Of a stretch of DNA of 64,000 nucleotides, positions 25,801 to 40,800 are shown piece after piece. Both the position numbers and the translations under genes were made by a program. Positions within the stretch are counted from its first letter, which is position 1. Every line of letters begins with the position of its first letter. Source of the stretch: Ignelater luminosus. Lineage: Eukaryota; Arthropoda; Insecta; Coleoptera; Elateridae. The notes beneath the pieces are model-generated. The model did no database searches, was not told where the DNA came from, and worked only from the letters and a program-made list of their open reading frames with translations. The stretch spans positions 1 through 64,000 of the forward strand of contig VTPC01004094.1 of the NCBI GenBank assembly GCA_011009095.1. Direction: 5' to 3'.

Positions 25801-28800
25801 AGAAATATAAAACCTTGTAGAAAAATTGTAATTAGTTGTAATGAATTCAAAACATTGAGAATTTATAAAATTCATATACAGGGTGTTTTAAAAAAATATG
25901 TGCAGCTTAGCGAATAGTACTTGTTCTAACCAAAAGGAAAGTCTTATAAAAATGTTTTCGAAAATGCACTGCCTTCAAGATACAAGGTGTTTGCCCATAG
26001 TAGCGTGTCACTAATCCCTTGCTAATCAGTATCTCTCATCACTACACCAATTATAATTATAGGAAATTCTGTTCATACGTATAGAAAGAACAAAAATGTT
26101 TAAATTTTAAAGATTTTGAAAAATTCAATTTTATTCGAAAATAACACACCCTAAGGGTAACTCAAAAACAAAATCTTGTCATATGTTTCAACCAAGTAGT
26201 ATTTTAAGCTCTTTTATCGCTGACATTATATCGGCTTCTTTATATACCTTTTTTCATTGTTATATTTTTTGCTTAATTTCTTTCCACGAAAGAATCTCCA
26301 AAGTATCTCTTATTACCAAATTTTTAGTTATTTCTTGATTTAGGGTTCAGTCTTAGACACTATTGCTTTATACACTTTAACATTTCTAGATACGTGGCAG
26401 TTAGATTTTTGTGACTCCCATTTGCATTTTTACTTCCGTTAGTTATTTTGTCTTTCACTTCCCTCTTCTGACTAGTATTCTTAGTAACTCTCGTGCCAAA
26501 ACAACAAAGACTATCTTCTTTATAAACGCTCTCATATCGCAAGTACTAAACCATATTTCTTTGCATTTCTTTGTAACTGTAACATCTTATTCTTCAGTCT
26601 TTCCTTTATTCGTGCCAGTCTTTATATCAGTGGTAGTAGTACTACCTTAGTAATTAGGGGAGGCTTAAGTCTAGCAAATAGATCTTATTCTTACTTCTAC
26701 TATTCTTATATGAAAGTGGGGATGTCGGTCCATATAAGGGTACTCAATTCCTCCTTGCTAGGGTAACGGTCTAAAACCTCGGACTCTCATAACCCTCACA
26801 TTCTCCCAAGAAGCGAAAAGGCGTTTCATCTATATTCTCACATTTAGGGCATATTGGGTCTTCCTCCGCATCAATAAACGACAGGTAGAGTACAGTGGCT
26901 TGTGAAGGCCCCAATTAAGAAATTTGGAATCTTCTGACTTTTACCTATTGGTGAGTTTAGGCTTGAAAAGTTAAAACCTAAGAAACAATTGAAATAAAAT
27001 AAAAACTTTCTACTTTTTTTTCTCAAGGCAATATCTACAGTGCTTTAAAGCAATCATTTTAATAAGTTAACACAACCACTGCTTCTTGACCAACTCACCT
27101 TTTGAGTCTCATAAGCCCATGAGTTCAGAGCTGTTGCTTTGAAATTCCCAGAAACGATTTTAGTCCCAAGCAGGTATATCCGCTGTGTTCAGCCCCCCAG
27201 ACAAAGATAACTTCCATTAATGTGGTAAGACTTTCCAAAGCATCTGCACACTCCTAAACAAGAGAATTTCTTGTGACTAGCAAGCCGTTTTTAGTGCTAT
27301 CTGATTGTTGAAGTAGAGGTGTAAATCTTTTGTTGCGCCATCCTCGCTTCGTCTGAACGAACCACAGATGGGATGGCATAAACTTCTAGAAAAATCGTGG
27401 TTTGCTTACTCAAGACGAAGCCTTTTCGTACACTTAGTTTTCCAGATATAAGCTTGCTCCCGAGGACTGCCTGTCTTCCATCCGTATAAAAACCACAGAA
27501 TCCTCTGGGAAGTTGACCTATCTGTTTACTATTGCTCCTTTGTTAGGATTGCGAGAGAGTACTTCCTATGCAGCCTTAACCGATCCGGTGCTAGGGTTAC
27601 TATGTAGGTAGGCACTTTCTTTTCCACTAACCTAGCTATTCTGTCGCGTCCTGTGTTTATTCATTTTCAAGCCATAACTCTGCATGTTACATTCTGAGAT
27701 GAGCCGCTATGACCAAATCGAGAAATCTGTTTACTCTAATAGTACCTCGAGTGTGGTTGTAGAGGTCATCTTTATTGCATCAGTTGTGCCCAGCCAGGCT
27801 AAGCGTTGAATTTTAACCTTTGGCTAATGATGGTGCGTTCTATACTAGATTATCCGACCACTGAGCCGTAATAATAGCCGTATAGAACAAGTAAGATATC
27901 TAGGGATTGATTTCGTAGCTCTTACTTACCATCCAGCACAGCTACCAAAATGTCGCTATCGACTTGGTTACAAACTTATCGACATGCATTTTCAGCTTAG
28001 TCTTCTGTCCAAACGTTAGAAGTCTTCCATCCGGTATGAGTTCTCTTAAACTTTCTGTTTAGTTCTTCTTGGTAAAGACAATTACATCAGCCTTAGATGG
28101 ATTCAGTGAGAAGCAATTCTCGTTACACTATCTTTCTATGATCTTACAGGCTTGCATTCGGTCGTAGACGACGTACAGAAAGCGACCAGGAACTAATACA
28201 AACCTATCATCTGCGTATGTCTGTGTATAAAAGCTCTCCACCGCTAAGCGTGGCAAGATGTACCCTGTTATCTACTTGGAAGTCTTCTAACATAGCCTGA
28301 ACTCTTCTTTCTTCCAGTATAAACTTTACCCCGCTAACTAGTGTGGGACTCATACCCCAAATTGTATCCTTTATCCCTTTATCAAAAGCTTCCTCAATGT
28401 CGAAAAACACTGCGAGGATAACTTTGTTGTGGTGTAGAGGCCTCTTAACTTTATACACTTCGGAGTTAAATGCGGTTTTCAACAATCTTTCACGTCAATA
28501 GGCATGTTGATCTTTGTGAAGAGAATAGGTAGTCACAGCTTTTTCCAACAAGTGCCTATCAACAATTTTTTCCGAAAATTTAAAGAGGAAGGAAAGAATG
28601 TTAAACTAATAAACCTAAAAGGTTTGTTTATTTTCTTTCTTTCCCTCTTTGGAAATAAAGATTACTTTGGCTGAACTCCAAGCTGACGGAACATGTTCCA
28701 TTTCCAGGCTGGTCTTATCCGATGTGTCTTTATAAGTATTGTCCTAGCTTTGTTTATATTTTTTTATTGTATCTTCCACAACCAAATTAAATAAAACTTG

Positions 28801-31800
28801 CTCTTTCTTGTCATTCCTCTGATTTTAACTGATCTGATTATACCCTTAATAGTATTAGTTTTTCAATTTTTCTATGCAATCTGGTACTACTTGCTCTTCT
28901 GAATATATAGCAGCTGTAGGTTTTTCTCTGATAATATTGTTTTGTAGTTTTGTTTAAAAGTTCTTCGAAAAAATCCACCCCCATTTGTATCGATTCTTCT
29001 AGTGCTCTATTCAATTTTTATTCTTGCCCTAGAGATAAGTTGTCCTTTTTGGAAATCGTTTTTCATGTTTTGTATTTCTTTGTAGAAAATCCTTGTTTTA
29101 GTATTTTGGTTTTGTTGCTTTATATCTTCTATTCTTTTTTCTTGTACGCTCCTTTTTTCTCTACACACACTCCTCTTTTATTTCCTTGTTATCGAATATG
29201 TCTTTGTTGAGAATGAGACAATCAGATTTTATATTAATTAATTTGTGTTGTATTAATTATTAAATTATATAAGATCTGTTCCAATTATGTCTAGAGAGTA
29301 ACTCTTAAATAAATCCTTATGCAGAGAAGTTAAAATTAACTGTTTTGTATATTTTTATACTATTTTGCCTATAAGTATCGCCTAAAAAGGCTTACTATAG
29401 CACCCTATCTTTTTGTCATTCCCAACTGTTTTAATGCGACACGACGCAAGGTTTAAGATTTGTTTTTATAAAACTTCTGATAACGTGTTGCAACGGTACA
29501 GACGGTATGGAATTTGCAAAACAATCTCATGAGTAGCGATAAATGAATAATACTAAATTATCAAAAACATGAAAATGATTAATAACTATCATAACGATTT
29601 CACAAGAATAACCTTTTTGAACGTAAAACAAATGACACCTAATAAACCGTAAAAGCGTCATGTTCTGCATACAGGGTGCTCGATTATAGCTTTTTCAATT
29701 TTAAAGAGTTTGAGCTTCAGTTAGATTTAAAAAGAGTTGCGCCTTTCTATGAGTAATGATGTAGTCGAGTCAAAATTCGAATTTTTGATTTCGTTTTACA
29801 GATATCTGAAAAAACAAAAATTTAATTTTTATTTTCTGACAAAAATCTTTTTGTTTGAATTCCAAACTCAATTTTGTAATAAAACAGCTTTTTTAACAAC
29901 GTCTTTACAGAATTGAGATTGGAATTCAAATAAAAAACTTATCGTCAGAAAATGAAAATTAGAATTCTCTGTTTTTCAGGTATATGATAAACCAAATTAG
30001 ATATTTAGATTCTGATTTTACTACAGCATTGCTCATAGATTTGTGTAAGGAAAATGTGCATGTTGAGAAAGTTACACCCGAGCACCATGTGTATACCTAT
30101 ACATTGCGGACTTAAATTTGTAATAAGTATGATCCCATGCGCGTGGTATTTGTTTAGTACAAACAAATACAGAATTAATATTTTTGTGCATCAGATAATG
30201 TACACAAAAGCAGATTATGAAGTAATCATACTGCGTTGTATGAAATATGTTTGCTTTGTTTATAAATACTTTTCAATAAATAGGCACTTCTGACGATAAA
30301 ACTGATAACATAAAGATATTATTAATTTTAGGTATAAAAGCAAAAATACAAATATTGACGATATCCTGCATTACATTCTGAATTTATTTAGTTTTAGATA
30401 CAAAACAGAAATATTTTCTACCGCATTCGCTCTACACACATTATTTATCATTAAGTACTTGATGCTTATTTACTATAACAATAAGGTCTTTTGAAAATAT
30501 ATTTCGACTGTACATCACAGCAAGGTTGTCGAAAATCTATCATATAAATGCTCAGTCTTTGCTAAACCTAAAACTTTAAACTACAAACTCAATCTCGATA
30601 GGCTTTGAGAAAATCAATGCTTTTAGTTGGGTTATGTCCACAATCTGCGGTCCAACTTACATAATTAGCGATTAATACACTCATCAACTTTTAGGCAATA
30701 TTTGAGAAAATAATTTTCACGGTAACCATTTGGTTGACAACTGGAGAGTCATTGAAATGGCTAACTAATACTACTTAACTGTTTAGAAACTCCCATAGTT
30801 TACATCTTGTTGAATAGTCAGAGACTGTAGATGAATAGTACTCTCTAAGCATTATTCGATGATCCTTACAAACTCAAACTTTTGAAATGCCACAACCAAC
30901 AGTTATCTTTTTCTTAATCCTAAAATATTTTTTGCACATAGACAAGCAAGATTTGCTTTATTAATAGGTTTAATCTTTTTTAGGAATTTAGAAGAGAAAT
31001 TTGATGTAACAGTTTATAACTGCAGCAACAACAACATGTGCTCTATAACAATGTGGGAGCTTCTAGATTTCGGAAAACAGATATTTTGGGAAGCACCTTC
31101 AAGCAAGATATTATGGTTTCCTGGAGGTAGCATGACAAACTGCAGATACTGGAATTATCTCAGAGTCATTTTCCTTCACCTCCTACCAGCTGTGATCGTC
31201 GATTGTATACTCAGGGTTTTAAATAAGAAACCTATGTACGTTATCTAGCTGTTAAGTTTTTCAAGAGTATAAAAATTATGCAATTTTAGCTTGGTGACAC
31301 TTCAACGACGTATTTATATTGCAAATCTGGCCTTGCACTATTTTATAACCAACGAATGGAAATTTTTAAATGATCGTGCATTCAATCTTGAGAGAAAACT
31401 CATACCTGAAGAAGTTCAAGAATTTGAGTATGACATTGAGCATGCTAATGTTTATGAGTACTTTAAAAACTGTATTATACATGGTCGGCGATATCTTCTG
31501 AAAGAAGATGATTCCACTTTGGAAAGCGCTAAAGTTAATCTTTACAGGTTTGTATTTTCGTTTTTTTAAGAACTAACTGCAATGGTATAAGTCTTTAGAA
31601 CTCAGAGAATCGGTTGACGAGTTTTTATTTACAAACAAATACATTTTCCAAATGTCACAGTGTTGCGTACAAACTAACACACAGCATTTTTAATACCGTA
31701 CACAATAAATGGAGAATTCTTCTTTTCTAAGAAGTATAAATATTAAATACAGAATTCCAATAATTAATTCATTTTTATAATCTTTTCAGACTTCTTTCCA

Positions 31801-34800
31801 AAAAAGAATTCAAATCTAGGATATTAATTCATTCATAACCAAACTTATTTTACCACAAGGAAAGCCTATTTCTTTAAGGAATGGAATTTTTAGAAAACCC
31901 TAAAAATATCTACGACTTCATCCTTTTCCAAAACTGTATGTTAAATACGCTGATTCTGTGATGTGCTGGTTTTCTTATCCTTTTTTAATCTGGTAGTTCT
32001 AGGAGTAACGTTACATTACGAAGGATATTCCTGTTCTCAAAAAGAGATAAAAAAGAGAGATAAAATAAGTTGCAAATAATAAATGTAGGAATATCAAATA
32101 TCCTGAACTACCAGGACCCATCCAAGCAGTATAGGTGACTTATGAAGAAATTGAAATACTTGCAATTTCTTACCTTTATGATACCTTATCGTACCTAGTA
32201 TAAACAAAAAGAAAAATATTTTTTCAAAATGATAAGGTGGCCAAACTGCTTGGAGAGCTAGCGACAAACCAAAGAGGTTTAATCATAAAACTAAAGATTC
32301 TTAAGATTTCATTGCCAAAACGAACCTTTAAGCTTTATATGCTATTATGTTGTTTGTGATGACATGAATTTCCAGCTTGGCTCAGTTATGATCATTGACG
32401 ACAGTAATTCCACTACGCAATAGTGTCAACCGAAACCACTTCCAACTAGATTTTCACAACAGATTCTTATGAAATCTCTTACAATTTCACCATCCAGGTG
32501 TTTTCTTATTTCTAACGTTAAAAAGTCATGTTCTCCCTGACATCGCGTGAACCTGAACTTGTACGCATCCATATAAATTATAAGTTAATTTCTTGCTACT
32601 GGTGATTAGAAATGCAACTAAGTATTTAGCTACCTTCTACAACGCTTCTAGTGGCGCTCATGAGCGTTCATATTGTATAGAGGACTCATTTTGATAGCTA
32701 TTAGCAATTTTGTATAGGGGAGACAACATAAAAGATGGTAGAATTTACCATTACGCATTTTATCGTTAAATCAACCAGCCGGAATTAATATTTTGACTTT
32801 TGCTTTGATATTTCTGAAATGCTATAAGTATATAAAGCAATTAGTTTTGAGGAATTTTAAAGAACCAACACATCAACTGACAATTTTAAAATAAACACTG
32901 CTCTTCCAAACATACCTTGAAAGACAAATCATAAATATTATCAATACCTACTCACAATTAGTCATATTTTTCCGGGGTTTTTCTACATTGGATCGCATAT
33001 TTGTTGTTTTGGAATTAAATAATACAAAGTAATCAAGGAAATCTAGGCGGTAACATCTAAGCTTTCACTGAAAAGTCATGAATCCCAAAATAAACAAGAA
33101 GAGTTTTTAAGAAGTAAACAACGTAAATAAATGGATTTTTCAGTTATTTATAATTTTTATCAGAAATGTATTTTATATGGTGATACCTGTAATTCTGAGA
33201 TATATTTAACGGACTTGAGTAATGCAATAGCATTGATTCATACCTTGGCCTTCAAAACGAGATAACATCGATAAGACCTAAAGCAAATAATAACATTTAT
33301 AACCGGAATCTATAAACATTTTACAGAAAAAAGAATCGAAAAACCATAAAGAAGGGCTTGCTGTTTGCCTGTTACATATAGATTTTTAGTACGGTTTTCG
33401 TTCGGGGACAAAGAGGAAAGAAATATTTTTTTATTTTATCATTTCAAATATCAATACATAAATACTTACCATTTTTATCTGAAGTAGTTTAAATGTTTAG
33501 ATCGCAAAAGGGGAATTAAAAAAAAGTACCGTTGCTTTATTGACTTAGATTAAAAGTGCATTATAGATAAAGCTGCACCCTATATCACTCTAACAACGCA
33601 AGGGCAGCTGAAAAAAATCAACGATTAAATAAAATTATTAAACTCTCAAAACTACTTATAATTTTTTTGATTTGCAGTGAAATTAAAAAAAAATAATCTA
33701 GTCTTTGCATTCAGTGTGCGATATGTTGAAGTAACAACATTTGGAAGTAGGGCAGCGGAATGCTGACTTTGTGCAAACTTTAAAAACTGTCCTCTTGAAA
33801 TGAATTACAAATAATTAAAAAACCATTTATGATACCTCTCGAACTTCCATACAAAAATAAATGTTGTCCTTTTGAGTAGCCGTTCTTGTGCGGTAAACAA
33901 CCTCACATCCACACGCGTTCTTACATGTCCTTCGGACTCTTACTCTTTGATTTACCATAATGCTGTTGCTAAACAACAAATGCATTATGCAAAACAGAAA
34001 ACACCCACGAAAAACCAGACATTTATCTATAATATCTAAAGTTGTGTAGTTTCCATTACTAACGATAAAAAGTAATATTAATAACAATTTATTAATTTCC
34101 TTTAAATACAATGCCCTAAATTATATATTCTAACATATAAAATAGAAATTTTTTGTAGTCTTCCTGTTTCATTTACCAAACTTATTTCCAATAATGCCGT
34201 TTGGTTTATAACTATATTACTGGTTTTTATTTTGTTTCTATTTCAATGTTGTATTGGAAGCTATAAAAGCAAATTTGCTTATTTAGTTTTATACAAAATT
34301 TAATTATTAACAATTTCTTTTGATGTTTGGACAGCCTTCCTATTTATTAAAAATTTTTGTTAAACCAACTTGCCACAGAATATTAACTTAGATTGAATTA
34401 TTCAACATTTTTTCAGCATGATCAATTCAGTTAAATTTTTTTGTCTTAACCTACCAGAAAGTCATATCATAACATGGTTAGTTCCTTAATATATGATGTA
34501 CTGAAACAATAATTAATTAGTTATGATAATCCTAGTGTCTACCATAAACCGCAAAATTTACAGAAAAGTGAATGAAACCAGGTTCACGTCTTATTATAAG
34601 AAATCTGAACTTCAAGCACTTTAGATCACTTTATTTATATCCAGCAGCTTTAAACAAGTCTCGTCATTAGTCAGCTGTTAGCTAAAATTCTTGCCGCCGC
34701 CAGCCATGGTCATTCTGGTTTGCGCCTTAATACGGAAAAGAATAATTCTCTTAACGATAGTCTCGAAAAATTGCTTCCATAAGAAGATTGTTGAGGCACT

Positions 34801-37800
34801 TGCCGTTAGTGGTGAAATAAAACTTGTCTTGAATTATGTACTGAATTTATTGTATGTACATCTGTTACGGTTGTGAGACTTGATGCTGCGTCTCACACGC
34901 ACTTCTGCTCTGAAGTGCTGACTTGACCTGAATGGTCACACACATGTGTTAAACTTAAAACTAAAAACAAAAACTGACCCTTAAAATGCTACTGTTCAAC
35001 ATCTCGTAGCGCCCTCCTTAAGGGATCCTTCCGAGAACTACTAACTAATATGTTAAATGCTTAACATATGCTTTAACAAAGATAGTCAAAAGATTTCATC
35101 AAAGTTAATAATGTTAACCAAGACTAGCGTCAAATACATATGTCCAAGTTTAGTTCAAAGAAGATTTCTGCTTTAGCACAACTGCAACAAAGTGGATTTA
35201 AAAAACTGCACCATACAGATTTGCATCCAGATATGGTACTTTGTGCACAACCAACATTTTGAAAATATGATAAAGAGGCAGAAAAAGAATTGCCCGATAA
35301 AAAGAAGAGGAACTTATAATAAAAGAATGATATCATTCTTCGGAAAACTTGTCATTCAAATTACAGTGATTACTAACCGCATTTTCCAACTAACCACAAC
35401 CAATCCTAGGATGATTCATGGTAAACATAATTCACCATCGTAGAGTTTATCATTGCACTGTGTAGTTTATCTCAACAACAAGATGATGAAGTTTATAAAG
35501 TACGCAGTTTTTTAATATTTCCTGCAAAATAAATTTAAGAACCCTAACATCACAATATGAGGTTAACCAGCAGCGGACTTCCCAATAAGCCAAACAAGCA
35601 CCTTCTTGGGGCTTCGTACTGAAAGAGACCTCGTGAACAACTTATTCAGGGAAAACTTTCAAACCAAAGTTTTATGTTTATTGAAAATGAGAAACTGGAG
35701 CAATTGTCTTCCTATAATTGAACAGTTTGCGATCGTGAAGTGTCGGGAAAAGGTTTAACGAAATTGTACAATAAACTTTATTTTAATGTAATGTATAAAG
35801 AAATTTCATTCACCTTTGAATTAAGAGTTCACCCTTATTCAAGAGTAAATTCACATTTGTTTAAATTTTTATTAGACAAATATTATTATTTACATCTGTA
35901 TACGAGGCTTGCTAGAAAGATTTCTACAAATGCTTAAGAAAAACGCAAATACAATTTAGTAAATGGCTTGACTGTTTTTCGAAATATTCCCTTAGCATCA
36001 GTACACTTTGCATACGCCCAAACCAATTTTCAAAGCATTTTTTTCCAATCTGAATCTGGTACCTCAAAAACCAATTGCCTAAATGCCTCAACGGTTGCTT
36101 CAGGTGAAGAATAACGCTCATCGCGCATCTTGTTTTTAATTGTCGGGAACAGAAGGAAGTCATTTGGTGCTAGATCAGGCGAATACAGACAATGCAACAT
36201 CAATTTCACTTTTTCACTGGCTAAAAAGTCGACAGTTTGTGAAGCTGTTTGGGCACTTGCATTGTCATGGTGAAGAAGGATCGAAATCGGCGCGATTTGG
36301 ATTTCTTTTTTCTGATTTTACCGATAACTTCCGGCAAACAAATTGTTGCGTACCAATCAGCGTTCACGTTCTTTGATCCTCTGAAGCTATGGTTGCCCCA
36401 TGTCTAGAAATACGGAAGAAACAAGCGATCATTTGTCAATGTGTCAACGAACAACATTTGTGGGTTTCGATTCAGCTCGAAACATCCAAACAGTGGATTG
36501 TTGTTTCGTTTCCGGCTTGTATGAGTAGATCCAACTTTTGTCACCAGTAACAATGTCGTACATTAAATTTGAATGACCTCGGTTGAATTTCTTTAGCATT
36601 TCTTTGCACATAACTCGAAACTATAGGATATGCTTAAATAAGTTATACGAATAAATCAAGCCTATTTTCACTTTAGTAACTCTGAACACCGATGTCAGTA
36701 AGTAGTAGTTCTTGAATATAAAACTAACTGGTGCAATCAAACAATGCATATGCATTTCCGAAAGCCATACCAATTCAGAAACGTTTAAAAAATGTTACAA
36801 ATTCTCTTTTTAATTGTCTAATAAGAATTATAATGTCCCACTTCAAATCTTGTTTTTGGAAATTGTGTAAATATAATCAATTAGATTAAACCTAAGTGAA
36901 GATTTTAACGAACTATAAGAATTTCCTCCATCAGTCACCTTGGTATTACTTTCGTCCTAACATTTATTTGAAGAGATTAGGAGTAGCTGCTTGAACTAAG
37001 TAGGTACAGCAGAGTAGTGGTTTGTTCTTTCAACGTGATCTTTAAAGTGCAGAAAAATATGCGCTATAAAACTCTAAAATATGCACTAAAAACGGGAAAA
37101 ATATGCTCTTAATATGCGTTTATAAATAGATATATACACTAGTAGGGTTATGATATCATACATACCAAAATGAAAGAAATAAAGAAGGGACTATTAGTTA
37201 TTATTTGTTTATTTCTTTATTTAAGTATACGACAGATAGGTACAAACAATATTTGAGAAATATAACTACACAGAGGTTTTATTATAATAATAATTACGTG
37301 TTCTTACATGTCTAATTCTTTCTACTGCAATAAACAATCATATATTTTTCAAAATTGCCGATTAAGAAAGACTGCCGTATATCTGCTAACATGTTTTTGT
37401 ACCACGAAAAAGAACGGTAATGGGTATATATTTCATTTTGTTTACATGGTCAGGATTAATTTCACTTACTTCATTAATAGTTGTACAGCCAGAAATAATA
37501 TTGTATACATTTTTGATGTTGTCATATCCAGAACTATTTTTTAAAACCGTTGAAAATCTTTGTGAAATAGTTTGTCCTATTTGATAGAGTACAGACTTAC
37601 ACCTTTCCTCTAAATTTTCAACTAAATTTAGTGATTCTGCTAAGGGCAAACCAGCAGTTTCTAATTTTGTTAACACTGGAATTAAACAGGAGTAGTGGCA
37701 TTTAATAAAAGCCAGATCGTTTGCAATCTGTTTATTTTCAAATACGTTTTTACATTCTGCTATAGCAACAGAATCTGCAACAAAATCTGAGAAAAATTCT

Positions 37801-40800
37801 TTCAACTTTACGAAATTGTCTGTATAGGTAAAACACAGCTGCTTCCAATCAAGTACCCCATCTGGTAATCACGGATGTGGTGCAGCAGCGCTAAATTTGA
37901 AAAAACTTCTTTATATCTTTGTATCCTTGGAGCTTTAACAAATACTTTTTTCATGTTCGATATTAAGCTGTTAACAGATTTATATTGTTATTATAGTTTC
38001 TGCTACCCTATTAATACCATGAGCTAAACAACTTAAGTGAATCATGTTAGGGTAAAATATTTCAAGTGACTGAGTTGCTTTAATCATGTAAGGTGCAGCA
38101 TTGGACAGCATTAAAAGCAAATTTTCTGTAGGTATAGGTTCTGGGAGAAAGAATTTTGCTAAACTATCGGTGTTCTGTTAAGGATCGCGAAATGCGCGTC
38201 GGATAAATGCGGAAATAACGCATATTTTCAAAAAAGTTTATAGCGTACCGTTTCGGCTGAAATCATTGCGTTTTAGTCAACTGCGCAACAGTCCAGAAGA
38301 TAACGCAACTTTAACTTAGGTAGGTTATAGAGATTACCTACAACCTTCCTTCTTCGAACATACATGACAAAAAATAATTTTTCCATCTGTTACCAATTTA
38401 CTGTGGTTCTTAATCCATTCGCAAAACAACTCAGTGGTAGCTTTTCCAATTTTCGGCATGATACAGTAAAGTAAACTAACAAGTACACTCCGCCAAAATG
38501 CAAAATAAAGTGACTTGATTCTTTACTATTTACAAACTGGAAGACAATTGGGAATTTCCAACAAAATTGTCAAGAACATAACGGGACGTAGGCAATACCC
38601 CAGCTCGGAGTAATTACTGTTATTTACCAATAGTTGCAGTTAAAATTCAATAGCAAAAACGGTATACTCAGGTAGTTTATAATACCTGTCAATCATCAAC
38701 AAATAAAAACGAATTTGTATGTAAGGATTAAAACTTTTACCTAAAATTTGCAAAACATCTGTGATAGGGTCAGAAATACTTTATTTTTTAGAATTTCTGG
38801 TCTGGTGTCTGGATATAATTTAGAAAGTTTCGCACAAGAGTTTTAAAAAGAAACCTTTTTTCTGAGCGTGTTATTAAAAAAAATCTAAAAATATGCATTT
38901 AATATTTGCCGATTAAAGCAAATATGCACATATATGCATTTATGCACTACTTTCTATAAATATGCAAAAGCAAACTTATATGCAAATGCATATTTTTCCG
39001 CACTAGCAATCTTAATTTACACCGTCACGTCGCTTCAATTCTTTCTTTCTTTCTTTCTTTCTTCACTATCTTTTTTACAGACTCATGTCATGATCTATGT
39101 ACACATCTGATAAACATAAGAAAATTAGGAGAATGTACAGTCCACTGTCTTTCATCATTCAGAAAACTAGGCACCAATTATTATTCGAAGTTAAACTCCG
39201 TTTTCTCACCACTTGTCTTTCAAGCATTTTTAACTCTCTCTATATTATTGTCGCTGTTGGTTATCATGTCGATGCATTGTCTGATCTACTATTTTCATCA
39301 ATATTCAATTCGTGACTGAAGATGGGAGTAGTTTCTATAACAGTCTCTTGTTCTATTTTCAGTCTTGCCTATAAAAGGCAGTTTTTAAAAAAATAATAGA
39401 AACATACTTCAGCTAGTTGTGAGTCTGCTTAGGTTCTTTTCCCAGCTGATCTACGCATTTCATGAATGAATATATTGTTTTTGCTTATACAACAAGCGAA
39501 TGTTAGGGTAAGGTGAAAAGAGATGCAACTGTTTATAATTTGCAACGGGTTGACAATCTATCTAACGTTTCATAGCAGTTTAAGCATCCACTTTGCTATA
39601 ACCATTGTGACACAAACTGTTCTGAGGAGAAATAATCTCATTCTGAAATCTTCACTCTGGAAAATGAAACTTAACAATGTACCGAACCATCACCTCGCTA
39701 GTTATTTAACAAGATAACAACTCATGTTTCTTTGATGTTCCATGTCCTTAAACTCTCTATCTATTAATATGTGGTTAATACTGGTTTCCCACAATAATTA
39801 CCACACCTAGATACTTAGAGAAGGTTGCAGATTTAAATATCCTGGATTTCAACAAATATCATTTTAATTGTGTAATGAGATAATCATCGACCTTGTGTGA
39901 GTTAGTTTAGAGATTAGTACCTAGTTCTGTTTTCGTTAGTTTGGGCAAGATAATAGGAATCAGAAATTATGGAATTCATTTCAATTCTACCTGATGGCAA
40001 CATGTAACTAATAACTAATAAGTAATGAAACAGATTGTTATAGTTTCATTACCTTTTCAGCTTATAATTTAACGTAAATTCATACAAGCAAAAAATCCAG
40101 ATTTTTATATTAAAACTAATCAAGAGTGATAATGGCTCTGATTACATAATTCGTTTTTGTGGAGATCACGATAATTCCAATTTTATTAAACGCTCTCCTA
40201 AAATAACTGCGTAGAATTTGGTCACGCAACATTAACTTAAAAAAAATCCAGGAACACTTTATCTGTACTTTTTTCTACAAAACGTGTATTTTGAATAAGT
40301 GGTTGCGTAATAATTCCTAGTATGATGTTAATATGTACAACCTTACTTTATCAAACAAATAACTCAACCGCCAAGATAAGAGCGAAACTCTTTTTGTTAA
40401 TCAGTTTTATTGGTTTCTATTTTGATTTGGAATTCCCAGCGTTTTAAATAGTATCTTGACCTACGATAGCAAAACCAAACAGAAGTGTTTGTGTATTATA
40501 ATTAACATAAAAGTAGACGAACTATTTAATTTTCTGTAAATATTCATAGCAGTAATAGAGCATTGATTCACTGTTTGGGTCAACCTATTCAAATTGTTAA
40601 AAGGTCCAAAATTTTCTTAATTGGTATGTCCAATCTAGTCAGTAATATACATATGTAACCTTATATTTCATAGCAGAAAGTATGTATATTTCAAATAATT
40701 ATTCCCCAAGAATAAAAAAATTCACTTACCACTGTTGGGTCTTTTTATGCCAAAATCTTATAATATCTAGAAAAAAATAGAAACTATCTCTACAGTTCCA

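Noticed and set aside
33827-34111. 94-codon minus-strand frame in FAR intron 8
   Set aside because: No motif, no splice context and no repeat family; open length is within what chance gives in AT-rich sequence.
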